Source: an uncultured Alphaproteobacteria bacterium (GTDB lineage: Bacteria > Pseudomonadota > Alphaproteobacteria > JAPOUT01 > G958296285). Taken from it: 64,000 nt of DNA. Under the pieces are notes generated by a model, which saw nothing but the letters and a program-made list of their open reading frames with translations, did not search any database and was not told the origin of the DNA. Positions 35,438 through 42,550 of this stretch are shown here, piece after piece. Within the stretch, counting starts at the first letter, position 1. Each line of letters begins with the position of its first letter. The translations under genes and the position numbers were made by a program. Location: assembly GCA_958296285.1 (NCBI GenBank), contig OY282459.1, forward strand, positions 1 through 64,000, in the 5' to 3' direction.

Positions 35438-37228
35438 TCAATAGACCCGCGCCTGCGGCGCGATATATTTCACGTCCTTTGAGAGCGTATGCTGATGGAC
35501 AGGACGGTAAGAGAGTCTGACCTCGCTTTTCTCATTGAGACGGGCGAGGCTGTGCTTCATCCATGTTTCGTCGTCGCGCTTCGGGAAGTCCTCGCGGGCG
35601 TGGCTGCCGCGGCTTTCTTGGCGGGCATAGGCGCTTTCCACGGTCGCCAGCGCTTGGAGGAGCAGATTCTCAAACTCCAAAGTCTCAATGAGATCGGTGT
35701 TCCAAATGAGACTCCTATCCTCCACTTTGATGGAGGGAAGGTCGTCAAAGATCGCGCGGATTTTCTCGCGCCCTTCATTGAGAATCTCGCCTGTGCGAAA
35801 GACGGCGCAATTTTCCTGCATGACGCGCTGCATCGCCAAGCGAAGATGGGATGTCGGCGTGTCGCCTTTGGCGAAGCGGAAGCGATCCAGACGCTCTATC
35901 GCTTTGGCGCCCGCTTCTTTTGGAAGCGCGTGATCGGGCGGATTCTTGGCAAGAATCTCGGCGGCGCGAAGAGCGGCGGCGCGTCCGAAGACGACCAAAT
36001 CAATGAGCGAGTTTGAGCCGAGTCTGTTCGCGCCATGCACCGAGACGCATGCCGCCTCGCCGATCGCCATCAAGCCCGGGGCGACGGCGTCCGGCGCGCC
36101 GTCTCGCGGGTTCAAGACTTCGCCGTGATAATTGGCGGGGATTCCGCCCATATTGTAATGGACGGTCGGCAGGACGGGGATCGGCTGCCGCGCGATATTG
36201 ACGCCGGCGAAAATCCTCGCCGATTCGGTGATTCCGGGCAGCCTCTCCGCCAAGATTTTCGGATCAATATGGTTGAGGTGAAGATGAATATGATCCTTCT
36301 CTTTGCCCACGCCGCGCCCTTCGCGGATTTCTATCGTCATGGCGCGGGAGACGACATCGCGCGAGGCGAGGTCTTTCGCCGAAGGGGCGTAGCGCTCCAT
36401 AAAGCGCTCGCCCTCGCTATTGACGAGATAGCCGCCTTCGCCGCGCGAGCCTTCGGTGATGAGACAGCCCGCGCCATAGATTCCTGTCGGATGAAATTGC
36501 ACGAACTCCATATCCTGCAGAGGCAGCCCCTCGCGCAAGATCATCGCGCCGCCGTCTCCCGTGCAACTGTGCGCCGAGGTGCAGGAGAAATAGGCGCGCC
36601 CATAGCCGCCCGTGGCGAGGATCGTCATGCCTGCGGAAAAGCGATGAAGAGACCCGTCCTCCAGATTGAGCGCGACAAGGCCTCGGCAGCGCCCCTCCTC
36701 GTCCATGATCAGATCCAGCGCGAAGCACTCTATGAAAAACTCGGCCTGATGGCGGATGGACTGTCCGTAGAGCGTGTGGAGGATCGCGTGTCCCGTTCTG
36801 TCGGCGGCGGCGCAGGTTCGCTGCGCGATGCCTTTGCCGAAACGGGTCGTCATGCCTCCGAAAGGGCGCTGATAGATGCGTCCGTCCTCGGTCCGCGAGA
36901 AGGGGACGCCGAAATGCTCCAGCTCATAGACGGCTTCCGGCGCGTGGCGGCAGAGATATTCAATCGCGTCCTGATCGCCCAGCCAGTCCGCGCCTTTGAC
37001 GGTGTCGTAAATGTGCCATCGCCAATCGTCCTCGCCCATATTGCCGAGCGCCGCCGAGATTCCGCCCTGCGCGGCGACAGTGTGGCTTCTTGTCGGGAAG
37101 AGTTTGGTGATGCAGGCGGTTTTCAAGCCTTTCTGCGCCGCGCCCAATGTGGCGCGAAGCCCGGCGCCTCCCGCGCCGACAATGACGACATCATAGCGAT
37201 GATCGGTGAAGCGATAAGCGTCAGACAT
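35438..37228 (-). CDS. sdhA: Succinate dehydrogenase flavoprotein subunit
   Basis: 596 residues. The FAD-binding GxGxxG is [17 protein letters not shown] near 15, and the covalent flavin site is the His of [15 protein letters not shown] near 48. The active-site Arg/His segments are conserved ([14 protein letters not shown] near 240 and [21 protein letters not shown] near 397). The C-terminal helical domain ends with [18 protein letters not shown]. It oxidises succinate to fumarate in the TCA cycle and the respiratory chain. Gene order is sdhC-sdhD-sdhA-orf-sdhB-zapE. Confidence 0.97.
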   Translation of the reverse strand: MSDAYRFTDHRYDVVIVGAGGAGLRATLGAAQKGLKTACITKLFPTRSHTVAAQGGISAALGNMGEDDWRWHIYDTVKGADWLGDQDAIEYLCRHAPEAVYELEHFGVPFSRTEDGRIYQRPFGGMTTRFGKGIAQRTCAAADRTGHAILHTLYGQSIRHQAEFFIECFALDLIMDEEGRCRGLVALNLEDGSLHRFSAGMTILATGGYGRAYFSCTSAHSCTGDGGAMILREGLPLQDMEFVQFHPTGIYGAGCLITEGSRGEGGYLVNSEGERFMERYAPSAKDLASRDVVSRAMTIEIREGRGVGKEKDHIHLHLNHIDPKILAERLPGITESARIFAGVNIARQPIPVLPTVHYNMGGIPANYHGEVLNPRDGAPDAVAPGLMAIGEAACVSVHGANRLGSNSLIDLVVFGRAAALRAAEILAKNPPDHALPKEAGAKAIERLDRFRFAKGDTPTSHLRLAMQRVMQENCAVFRTGEILNEGREKIRAIFDDLPSIKVEDRSLIWNTDLIETLEFENLLLQALATVESAYARQESRGSHAREDFPKRDDETWMKHSLARLNEKSEVRLSYRPVHQHTLSKDVKYIAPQARVY

Positions 37229-37248
37229 GATCGTCTTGCATCATCGTC

Positions 37249-37584
37249 TTATGAGGCGAGGAGCGTCAGCGCGGCGAGGACGCCGAGGATCCAAACGCTG
37301 AGCGCGAAAGCGATATTCGCCGCGCCGGCGAGAGGGCGGAGTCGCCGCCCATGAATATAGTCGTCCATGACGACCTCCATGCCGAGGCGCATATGATAGA
37401 CGGCGCTCGTCAAGAAAAGAAGGAGGATTGCCGTCATGATCGGCTGCGAGAAGAAGTTTTTGGCGGCGGCGTGATGGCTGTCGGCGTGGAGAAGGAGCGC
37501 GTAGGCGATGACGCCGGCGAGCGGGATATTGGCGATCGCCGTCAGTCTTTGATGGAGGAAGTGTCGGGAGGCTTTTTGGCTCAT
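37249..37584 (-). CDS. sdhD: Succinate dehydrogenase membrane anchor subunit
   Basis: 111 residues from ATG at 37584, overlapping the sdhC stop (ATGA). Three membrane helices are seen: RLTAIANIPLAGVIAYALLL, IMTAILLLFLTSAVYHMRLGM and ANIAFALSVWILGVLAALTLL. HMRLGMEVVMDDYIHG contains the conserved heme/quinone-region His and the Asp-Tyr pair (DY..G) of SdhD. With SdhC it holds the quinone site and heme b. Confidence 0.94.
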   Translation of the reverse strand: MSQKASRHFLHQRLTAIANIPLAGVIAYALLLHADSHHAAAKNFFSQPIMTAILLLFLTSAVYHMRLGMEVVMDDYIHGRRLRPLAGAANIAFALSVWILGVLAALTLLAS

Positions 37585-37964
37585 AGCGGCGCTCTGCCTG
37601 CCGCTGTCCAGAGGGCTAGGGTCAGCGCGATGCCGCCTATCAGGGTCGCCCAAGCGAGAAGGTCGGCGCTTCTCGGCGCGAAGCCAAGCCCCGCGTCCCA
37701 GATGAGATGGCGGACGCCTCCCAGCGCGTGATGGAGGAGCGCCCAGATAAAGAGGAAGAGGAGGATTTGTCCGATCGGGGCGAGGGCGAGCGCGCGCGCG
37801 ATGGCGTAGGCGCTTTCGCCATAGGCGAGCGCGGCGAGCCACAGCGACAGGCCCGCGCTCCCGATATAAAGGAAGATTCCGCTCGCCCTGTGCGCGATGG
37901 ACATCAGCATGGTCAGGGCGGGGTGGTAGATTTGGAGATGGGGCGAGAGGGGTCTTTTTTGCAT
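37581..37964 (-). CDS. sdhC: Succinate dehydrogenase cytochrome b556 subunit
   Basis: 127 residues, three membrane helices. RPLSPHLQIYHPALTMLMSIAHRASGIFLYIG carries the SdhC signature (RPLSPHL.IY..... S..HR.SG), with the Ser and Arg that line the quinone pocket. HHALGGVRHLIWDAG in the second helix holds the heme-ligand His. It is first gene of the sdh operon; no strong promoter box could be chosen in the 80-bp gap before it. Confidence 0.95.
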   Translation of the reverse strand: MQKRPLSPHLQIYHPALTMLMSIAHRASGIFLYIGSAGLSLWLAALAYGESAYAIARALALAPIGQILLFLFIWALLHHALGGVRHLIWDAGLGFAPRSADLLAWATLIGGIALTLALWTAAGRAPL

Positions 37965-38044
37965 GGGGCGTATCTTGGCGCGAGGCTTTGGCGGCGGTCA
38001 AGGGGTTCTGTTGGGGCGGCGGCGCAACTTTTCGGGACGATGTT

Positions 38045-38680
38045 TCAAGAGAAGGTCACGTTCAGCAGGGAGCCCAGTTCGGACAGGGTTTGTTTTTCGT
38101 CTAGGACTTTGATTGTGGTCATTCCCATGGCGCGGGCGGGTTTGAGGTTGATTCCGAGATCGTCCAGATAGACGGCTTCGGCGGGTTTGATCTTGAGGGC
38201 TTGGCAGGTCATTTCGTAGATTTGGGGGTCGGGTTTGCGGAGTCCCATTTTTGAGGATTCGGCGACAAAGTCAAAGAGCGCCATGATTTTTAGGATTTCG
38301 GCGGCGTTTGTGTCGGGGGCGTTTGTGGTTGGGATGATGTTGTTGGTGATGCAGGCGGTTTTATAACCGAGTTTTTTGATTTGTTTGAGGGCGGCGATCA
38401 TTTTCGGACGGATTTCGCCTTTGAGGAGTTTGAGGATTTCGCGCCCTTGGATTTCGCGGCCGAGGGCGGCGCTTTCTTTGGCGAAGAGTTTGTTGAAGGT
38501 TTCGGGGGTGATTTCGTTTTTTTCCAGCCGCGCCCATGCGTTATGGTTTGGGTTTGTGGCGTTGATGGTTCGGAGGAAGTTTGCGGGGAGGTTGTTGGCT
38601 TTTTCATATTGTTGGAATCGTTGGAAGGGGCTTGAAGTGAGGACTCCGCCGAAGTCCCAGAGGGTGGCGCGGATGGTCAT
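38045..38680 (-). CDS. HAD-superfamily hydrolase (soluble epoxide hydrolase N-terminal type)
   Basis: 211 residues. Motif I is WDFGGVLTSS near 8 (the nucleophile Asp, with Gly replacing the second Asp as in sEH-type phosphatases), motif II ITNN near 112, motif III Lys in LRKPDPQIYE near 150, and motif IV YLDDLGINLKPA near 170. The cap domain is inserted after motif I. Close relatives act as phosphatases or dehalogenases on small organic molecules, but the substrate is unknown. The gene lies between the sdh operon and the tandem coiled-coil array. Confidence 0.88.
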   Translation of the reverse strand: MTIRATLWDFGGVLTSSPFQRFQQYEKANNLPANFLRTINATNPNHNAWARLEKNEITPETFNKLFAKESAALGREIQGREILKLLKGEIRPKMIAALKQIKKLGYKTACITNNIIPTTNAPDTNAAEILKIMALFDFVAESSKMGLRKPDPQIYEMTCQALKIKPAEAVYLDDLGINLKPARAMGMTTIKVLDEKQTLSELGSLLNVTFS

Positions 38681-38702
38681 GGTTTTCTCCCTTTTGTGGA
38701 AA

Positions 38703-38728
38703 GCCTCCGATCCTTTCGGAGCGGAGGC
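38703..38728. terminator. Hairpin downstream of coiled-coil copy 1
   Basis: GCCTCCG...CGGAGGC with inner pairing TCC/GGA forms a stable hairpin 20-45 bp after the stop of copy 1. The same hairpin follows copies 2 (39230-39255) and 3 (39735-39760). Without a long U tract it is a weak candidate for intrinsic termination, or an RNA-stabilising structure. Confidence 0.5.
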
Positions 38729-38746
38729 AAAACCGATGAAACTTTT

Positions 38747-39076
38747 TTAGGATGCGAGTCTGAGAAGGATTGCGCCTGTCAGAGCGAAATTCGCCAGCAT
38801 GAAGGTGATGGTGAATCCGATCATCCATTTCAAGAGGCGTATCTCGCTTCTCATGTCGGCGCGGAGTTCTCCGATCTCAGCGCGGAGTTTTGCGTTCTGC
38901 GCGCTCATGTCGGCGCGGAGTTCTGTGATGTCGTTTTGGAGTTCCGCGATTCGTTCTTCTATGCGGCGCAGTCGCGCTTCTTCGCGGACGGTTTCTATGG
39001 CTTCTACGGCGGCGGTGGCTTTGGCGTCATCCACATTCGCGGCTTTGAGGGCGTCATAGACGGCGACTAGACTCAT
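38747..39076 (-). CDS. Small membrane-anchored coiled-coil protein (DUF1640-like), tandem copy 1
   Basis: 109 residues. The N-terminal helix (MSLVAVYDALKAANVDDAK), a Glu/Arg-rich coiled coil (about 30-78) and one C-terminal membrane helix (MIGFTITFMLANFALTGAILL) give the layout seen in bacterial DUF1640/MCUR1-like proteins. The family call is inference. It is 11 residues shorter than copy 2 and 22 shorter than copy 3, and identical to them over the N-terminal 37 and C-terminal 34 residues apart from single changes. It has its own promoter (CGCTACAAT box) and Shine-Dalgarno (GAGGAGATAAGCC), unlike the promoter shared by copies 2 and 3. Confidence 0.78.
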   Translation of the reverse strand: MSLVAVYDALKAANVDDAKATAAVEAIETVREEARLRRIEERIAELQNDITELRADMSAQNAKLRAEIGELRADMRSEIRLLKWMIGFTITFMLANFALTGAILLRLAS

Positions 39077-39176
39077 GGCTTATCTCCTCGTGGTTGCGTG
39101 ATTGTAGCGCTTCTCCTCTCCGCCCGCAATCTCTCCGAAAAAGAGAAAAAAAGAGAAATCGGGAAAACCCCAACCG

Positions 39177-39210
39177 CCTCTGAACGCCAAGAGCTCTTGG
39201 CGTTCAGAGG
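39177..39210. repeat. Perfect 34-bp palindrome centred on GAGCTC
   Basis: Seventeen-base arms (CCTCTGAACGCCAAGAG and its exact complement) meet with no loop. The core AAGAGCTCTT is the central motif of the large palindromic elements. It is followed at 39211-39222 by ACGCGTGGGTGG, the start of the GCGTGGGTGGG stem, which is cut off by the terminator hairpin of copy 2. Confidence 0.9.
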
Positions 39211-39229
39211 ACGCGTGGGTGGAGCGAAA

Positions 39230-39255
39230 GCCTCCGATCCTTTCGGAGCGGAGGC
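39230..39255. terminator. Hairpin downstream of coiled-coil copy 2
   Basis: Same 26-bp GCCTCCG...CGGAGGC hairpin as behind copies 1 and 3, directly abutting a truncated GCGTGGGTGG module. Confidence 0.5.
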
Positions 39256-39273
39256 AAAACCGATGAAACTTTT

Positions 39274-39636
39274 TTAGGATGCGAGTCTGAGAAGGATTGC
39301 GCCTGTCAGAGCGAAATTCGCCAGCATGAAGGTGATGGTGAATCCGATCATCCATTTCAAGAGGCGTATCTCGCTTCTCATGTCGGCGCGGAGTTCTCCG
39401 ATCTCAGCGCGGAGTTTTGCGTTCTGCGCGCTCATGTCGGCGCGGAGTTCTGTGATCTGCGCGTTCATGTCGGCGCGGAGTTCTGTGATGTCGTTTTGGA
39501 GTTCCGCGATTCGTTCTTCTATGTGGCGCAGTCGCGCTTCTTCGCGGACGGTTTCTATGGCTTCTACGGCGGCGGTGGCTTTGGCGTCATCCACATTCGC
39601 GGCTTTGAGAGCGTCATAGACGGCGACTAGACTCAT
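39274..39636 (-). CDS. Small membrane-anchored coiled-coil protein (DUF1640-like), tandem copy 2
   Basis: 120 residues. It equals copy 1 plus one extra hendecad unit (ITELRADMNAQ) in the coiled coil, with a single Arg-to-His change near residue 38. The N-terminal helix and C-terminal membrane helix are unchanged. The upstream region (TGCTACACA box, CGCAAGGAGATAAGCC ribosome site) is the same as that of copy 3, so the unit was duplicated with its promoter. The encoded proteins should form parallel coiled-coil rods differing in length by about 16 angstrom per unit. Confidence 0.8.
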   Translation of the reverse strand: MSLVAVYDALKAANVDDAKATAAVEAIETVREEARLRHIEERIAELQNDITELRADMNAQITELRADMSAQNAKLRAEIGELRADMRSEIRLLKWMIGFTITFMLANFALTGAILLRLAS

Positions 39637-39689
39637 GGCTTATCTCCTTGCGATAGAATCTGTGTAGCATTTTTCTTTCTCCTCCGCAA

Positions 39690-39727
39690 TCTTTCAACAG
39701 CGCTTCTAGCAGGGGGCGCGTGGGTGG
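39690..39727. repeat. Fragment of the palindromic element between copies 2 and 3
   Basis: CAACAGCGCTTCTAGCAGG followed by GGGCGCGTGGGTGG is the centre-to-stem part of the element. It is cut off where the copy 3 hairpin begins. The same sequence with its full continuation lies upstream of copy 3 at 40232. Confidence 0.8.
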
Positions 39728-39734
39728 AGCGAAA

Positions 39735-39760
39735 GCCTCCGATCCTTTCGGAGCGGAGGC
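39735..39760. terminator. Hairpin downstream of coiled-coil copy 3
   Basis: Same GCCTCCG...CGGAGGC hairpin as behind copies 1 and 2. Confidence 0.5.
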
Positions 39761-39778
39761 AAAACCGATGAAACTTTT

Positions 39779-40174
39779 TTAGGATGCGAGTCTGAGAAGG
39801 ATTGCGCCTGTCAGAGCGAAATTCGCCAGCATGAAGGTGATGGTGAATCCGATCATCCATTTCAAGAGGCGTATCTCGCTTCTCATGTCGGCGCGGAGTT
39901 CTCCGATCTCAGCGCGGACTTCTCCGATCTCAGCGCGGACTTCTCCGAAGCCTTTTTCCATGTCGGCTCGGAGTTTTGCGTTCTGCGCGTTCATGTCGGC
40001 GCGGAGTTCTCCGACCTGCGCGTTCATGTCGGCGCGGAGTTCTACGATGCTTTCTTCTATGCGGCGCAGTCGCGCTTCTTCGCGGACGGTTTCTATGGCT
40101 TCTACGGCGGCGGTGGCTTTGGCGTCATCCACATTCGCGGCTTTGAGAGCGTCATAGACGGCGACTAGACTCAT
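39779..40174 (-). CDS. Small membrane-anchored coiled-coil protein (DUF1640-like), tandem copy 3
   Basis: 131 residues, the longest form. The coiled coil starts with hendecads IVELRADMNAQ, VGELRADMNAQ and NAKLRADMEKG and then has two heptads IGEVRAE, before the common LRADMRSEIRLLKWMIGF and membrane helix. It is first in transcription order. Upstream are AAGGAGATAAGCC and a TGCTACACA box, then palindromic element G. Unlike copy 2, it has lost the QNDITEL segment of copies 1 and 2, so the array evolved by unit gain, loss and shuffling rather than simple copying. Confidence 0.8.
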   Translation of the reverse strand: MSLVAVYDALKAANVDDAKATAAVEAIETVREEARLRRIEESIVELRADMNAQVGELRADMNAQNAKLRADMEKGFGEVRAEIGEVRAEIGELRADMRSEIRLLKWMIGFTITFMLANFALTGAILLRLAS

Positions 40175-40235
40175 GGCTTATCTCCTTGCGATAGAATCTG
40201 TGTAGCATTTTTCTTTCTCCTCCGCAATCTTTCAA

Positions 40236-40526
40236 CAGCGCTTCTAGCAGGGGGCGCGTGGGTGGGTCGCTTTTCCTCGCTGCGCTATGCTTGCTCGGAA
40301 AAGCTTTTTTCCCACCCACCCACGCGCTTTCGGGGGGATTCCCCCGAACCCCCTTTTTTTCAAGGGGGGCTAGCCCCCCTTGACCCCCCTTCACCTCCAG
40401 CTTCTATGCGCTAGTTCCCCCTGGGGCAAATCCAAAATGCCTGTCTATGAAAAAGATGCCTGTCGCGGCAGCGACAAAAATGCCCGCGGCGGCTCGCCGC
40501 CCCCCCTTGACCCCCCTCAACGGGAG
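40236..40526. repeat. Palindromic modular element, copy G (right half plus tail)
   Basis: It begins in the centre region (CTTCTAGCAGGGGG), then the complete GCGCGTGGGTGGG...CCCACCCACGCGC stem, G/C-run hairpins, the tail module with TAGTTCCCCCTGGGGCAAA, and a CGCGGCGGCTCGCCGC hairpin. It ends in CAACGGGAG, the inverted terminal repeat. The bioB stop is 8 bp further on. Confidence 0.9.
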
Positions 40527-40533
40527 CAAGCCA

Positions 40534-41544
40534 TCACCGATTCCTTATCTCAGACGGACAATGATGCGCCTCCAACTCCCCCAACCCCAACCTCTCTATC
40601 AAAGCCCGATCTTTGGAAACCTCCGGATTCCTCGCCGTCAATAACCGATCCCCAATGAAGATGGAATTCGCCCCCGCCAAAAAACACAAAGCCTGATACG
40701 CATCGCTCATATGCTCGCGCCCCGCCGCAATCCGAACCACAGACGCCGGCATCATAATCCGAGCCGCCGCGATCACCCGAACAAAATCAAACGCATCAGG
40801 CGCGACATTCTCGCCCAACGGCGTCCCCTTAATCGCGATCAGCATGTTGATCGGAACGGACTGCGGATGAGAAGGCAGATTCGCCAAAACCCGAAGCATC
40901 TCAGCGCGATCTTCCTCGCTCTCGCCAAGCCCGACAATCCCCCCGCAGCAAACATTGATCCGAGCCTCGCGCACATATTCCAGCGTCTCCAAACGATCCT
41001 CAAACTTCCGAGTCGTGATGATCTTGTCGTAGAAGTCGGGGCTGGTGTCTATGTTGTGGTTGTAATAGTCCAAGCCCGCCTCCGAGAGACGCGCCGCTTG
41101 CGAGCGCGTCAGCATTCCGAGCGTCATGCAGCTCTCCATGCCGAGTTTCTTGACGGCTTGGATCATTTCGCAGAGATCGTCCATATCGCGGTCTTTGACG
41201 TCTCGCCATGCTGCGCCCATGCAATATCGGGTTGCGCCGGCGGCTTTGGCGGCTTTGGCGTCTTGGGCGACGATTTTTGGGTTCATCAGTTTGGAGGCTT
41301 TGACTCCCGTTTGATATTTGGCGGATTGGGCGCAGTAGGCGCAATCTTCGGGGCATCCGCCTGTTTTGATGGAGAGGAGCGTGCATTTTTGGATAGCGTT
41401 GGCGGGGAACCAATGGCGGTGATATTTTTGGGCTTGATAGATGAGGTCGTTGAAGGGGAGCGCGAAGATGGCTTGGGCTTCGTCTTTTGACCAGTTATGG
41501 CGGAGTGCTTTTGGGTTTGGCAATGGGCGTGGGTTTTGGGTCAT
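40534..41544 (-). CDS. bioB: Biotin synthase
   Basis: 336 residues from the ATG at 41544, which follows GGGGAGAAAAACC; a longer frame starting in the tail module of repeat H (41649) is rejected. Radical SAM enzyme with CxxxCxxC in [19 protein letters not shown] near 60, after LLSIKTGGC. The [2Fe-2S] ligand region follows ([34 protein letters not shown] [12 protein letters not shown] and the Arg in AAGREHMSD). It inserts sulfur into dethiobiotin. No other bio genes are adjacent, and the gene is flanked by palindromic elements on both sides. Confidence 0.96.
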   Translation of the reverse strand: MTQNPRPLPNPKALRHNWSKDEAQAIFALPFNDLIYQAQKYHRHWFPANAIQKCTLLSIKTGGCPEDCAYCAQSAKYQTGVKASKLMNPKIVAQDAKAAKAAGATRYCMGAAWRDVKDRDMDDLCEMIQAVKKLGMESCMTLGMLTRSQAARLSEAGLDYYNHNIDTSPDFYDKIITTRKFEDRLETLEYVREARINVCCGGIVGLGESEEDRAEMLRVLANLPSHPQSVPINMLIAIKGTPLGENVAPDAFDFVRVIAAARIMMPASVVRIAAGREHMSDAYQALCFLAGANSIFIGDRLLTARNPEVSKDRALIERLGLGELEAHHCPSEIRNR

Positions 41545-41594
41545 GGTTTTTCTCCCCTTGTTTTGTTTGATAGGGGATTGTATCAATTTTGGAA

Positions 41595-41871
41595 CTCCCG
41601 TGAAGGGGGGGTTGGGGGTGCGGCGAGCCGCCGCGGGCATCTTTTTCATGGTTAGGAGTTTATTTTTGCCCCAGGGGAACTAAAGCATAAAAGCCTAGCG
41701 TGAAAAGGGGGTTTGGGGGAACGAAGTTCCCCCAAGAAAAAGGGGGGATCGGGGGGAATCCCCCCGAAAAGGTCGGCGGGCGTGGCGCAACGAAGCAAGC
41801 GAGGCGAGCAAGCCACTCGTGGCGTAGCGAGACGAGATTGCGAGAAGCCCGCCGACCCCCCTGCTCGCAGG
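41595..41871. repeat. Palindromic modular element, copy H
   Basis: It starts CTCCCGTGAAGGGGGG, then the GCGGCGAGCCGCCGC hairpin, the inverted tail module (TTTGCCCCAGGGGAACTAA), G/C-run hairpins and the GTCGGCGGGC stem with an inner GCCACTCGTGGC palindrome, ending CCCCCCTGCTCGCAGG. The second half is missing: the XRE cassette promoter follows within 10 bp, as for copy C. Confidence 0.88.
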
Positions 41872-41877
41872 AATCAT

Positions 41878-41885
41878 GCTATAGT
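41878..41885 (+). promoter_or_regulatory. Extended -10 promoter of XRE leader 2
   Basis: ATGCTATAGT holds TATAGT at 41880-41885 in a TG-extended context. It matches the TGCTATAAT at the same place in cassette 1. Confidence 0.5.
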
Positions 41886-41891
41886 CTCTGC

Positions 41892-42096
41892 GGTCGCGCC
41901 GCGAAAAGGCGCGGCTGGGAGTTCAAGACACTTCCTCAAACATGGACATCTCGGATTTTGGTCCGGGAGGCTTCGCCCATGTCCAGATTCGCATTCGCTG
42001 AATTAAAAGGCGAGGCGGCTGTGTTTGACGGTCATCTTGACTCCCGGCCCACCGAATCCTCGGTGGGTCGTTCATTGTGAAATGAGGGAGACAAAC
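41892..42096 (+). ncRNA. Structured leader RNA of XRE paralogue 2
   Basis: The 5' hairpin CGCGCC...GGCGCG (41895-41913) is followed by a closing stem GGGAGTTCAAGA with TCTTGACTCCC (41917-41928 with 42035-42045, one bulge). Inside are TGGACAT/ATGTCCA (7 bp), a GGCTTCGCC mini-hairpin and a TCGC/GCGA hairpin with the conserved TGAATTAAAA loop. After the stem a perfect 8-bp hairpin CCCACCGA/TCGGTGGG (42048-42067) precedes the ribosome site GAGGGAGAC. The primary sequence of the stems differs from leader 1 while pairing is kept. A 33-codon frame (MSRFAFAELK to RSL, stop at 42080) lies within. Confidence 0.62.
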
Positions 42097-42375
42097 ATGA
42101 TCCAAGAAACAAAAGGAGCGATAGCGCGCGAACAGCAATTCCATCGGGCAAAACATATGCGTCCTGCCCTTAATCATCTGCGCGAGACCTTCGGGCGCAA
42201 TATGAATCAGACACGCCTCGCCCAGCGCATGACGCTCCGCACGCTCTCCGAACTGTCCTTGATTCCTTTGGAGAAACTAGACAAGCTGGAGATGGGGATG
42301 GGCGAGATCAAATTGCATCATCTGAGTCGCATCGCCCACGCGCTCAACACAAAGCCTGCCGATCTCCTTAAGTAA
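42097..42375 (+). CDS. XRE-type helix-turn-helix regulator, paralogue 2
   Basis: 92 residues from ATG at 42097 after GAGGGAGACAAAC. The helix-turn-helix covers about residues 30-90: GRNMNQTRLAQRMTLRTLSE, then LIPLEKLDKLEMGMGEIKLHHLSRIAHALN and the final PADLLK. It is about 40 percent identical by eye to paralogue 1 in this region, while the N-termini differ. The stop TAA is immediately followed by GAGCTC of the palindromic element, exactly as in paralogue 1. The target is unknown. Confidence 0.77.
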   Translation: MIQETKGAIAREQQFHRAKHMRPALNHLRETFGRNMNQTRLAQRMTLRTLSELSLIPLEKLDKLEMGMGEIKLHHLSRIAHALNTKPADLLK

Positions 42376-42550
42376 GAGCTCCTGCGAGCAGGGGGGTCGG
42401 CGGGCTTTCTCGCGCACTTGCGCTACGCCACGAGTGGCTTCGCGCTTCGTGCGCTTCGTTTCGCCACGCCCGCCGACTATTCGGGGGGGATTCCCCCCGA
42501 TCCCCCCTTTTTTCAAGGGGGGCAAGCCCCCCTTGACCCCCCTTAACTAG
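42372..42550. repeat. Palindromic modular element, copy I (half element)
   Basis: From AAGTAAGAGCTCCTG through the GTCGGCGGGC...GCCCGCCGAC stem (with the CCACGAGTGGC inner palindrome) and G/C-run hairpins to CCCCCCTTAACTAGAG. The TTAA of this end provides the TAA stop codon of xthA on the minus strand (42545-42543). Confidence 0.9.

Noticed and set aside
37585..38001. Long N-terminal extension of sdhD across sdhC
   Set aside because: This part reads sdhC in another frame with Arg/Pro-rich nonsense; the ATG at 37584 is coupled to the sdhC stop.
38700..40190. CRISPR array in the 39-40 kb repeats
   Set aside because: The unit is about 500 bp and each contains a full gene with promoter; there are no short regularly spaced repeats and no cas genes.
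41545..41649. N-terminal extension of bioB starting in repeat H
   Set aside because: The extra 35 codons come from the tail module of the element; a good ribosome site and the family start are at 41544.
41916..41960. SRP (4.5S) RNA-like segment GGTCCGGGAGG in XRE leader 2
   Set aside because: Only a short resemblance to the GGTCCGGAAGG tetraloop region; the surrounding sequence and pairing do not form the SRP helix 8.
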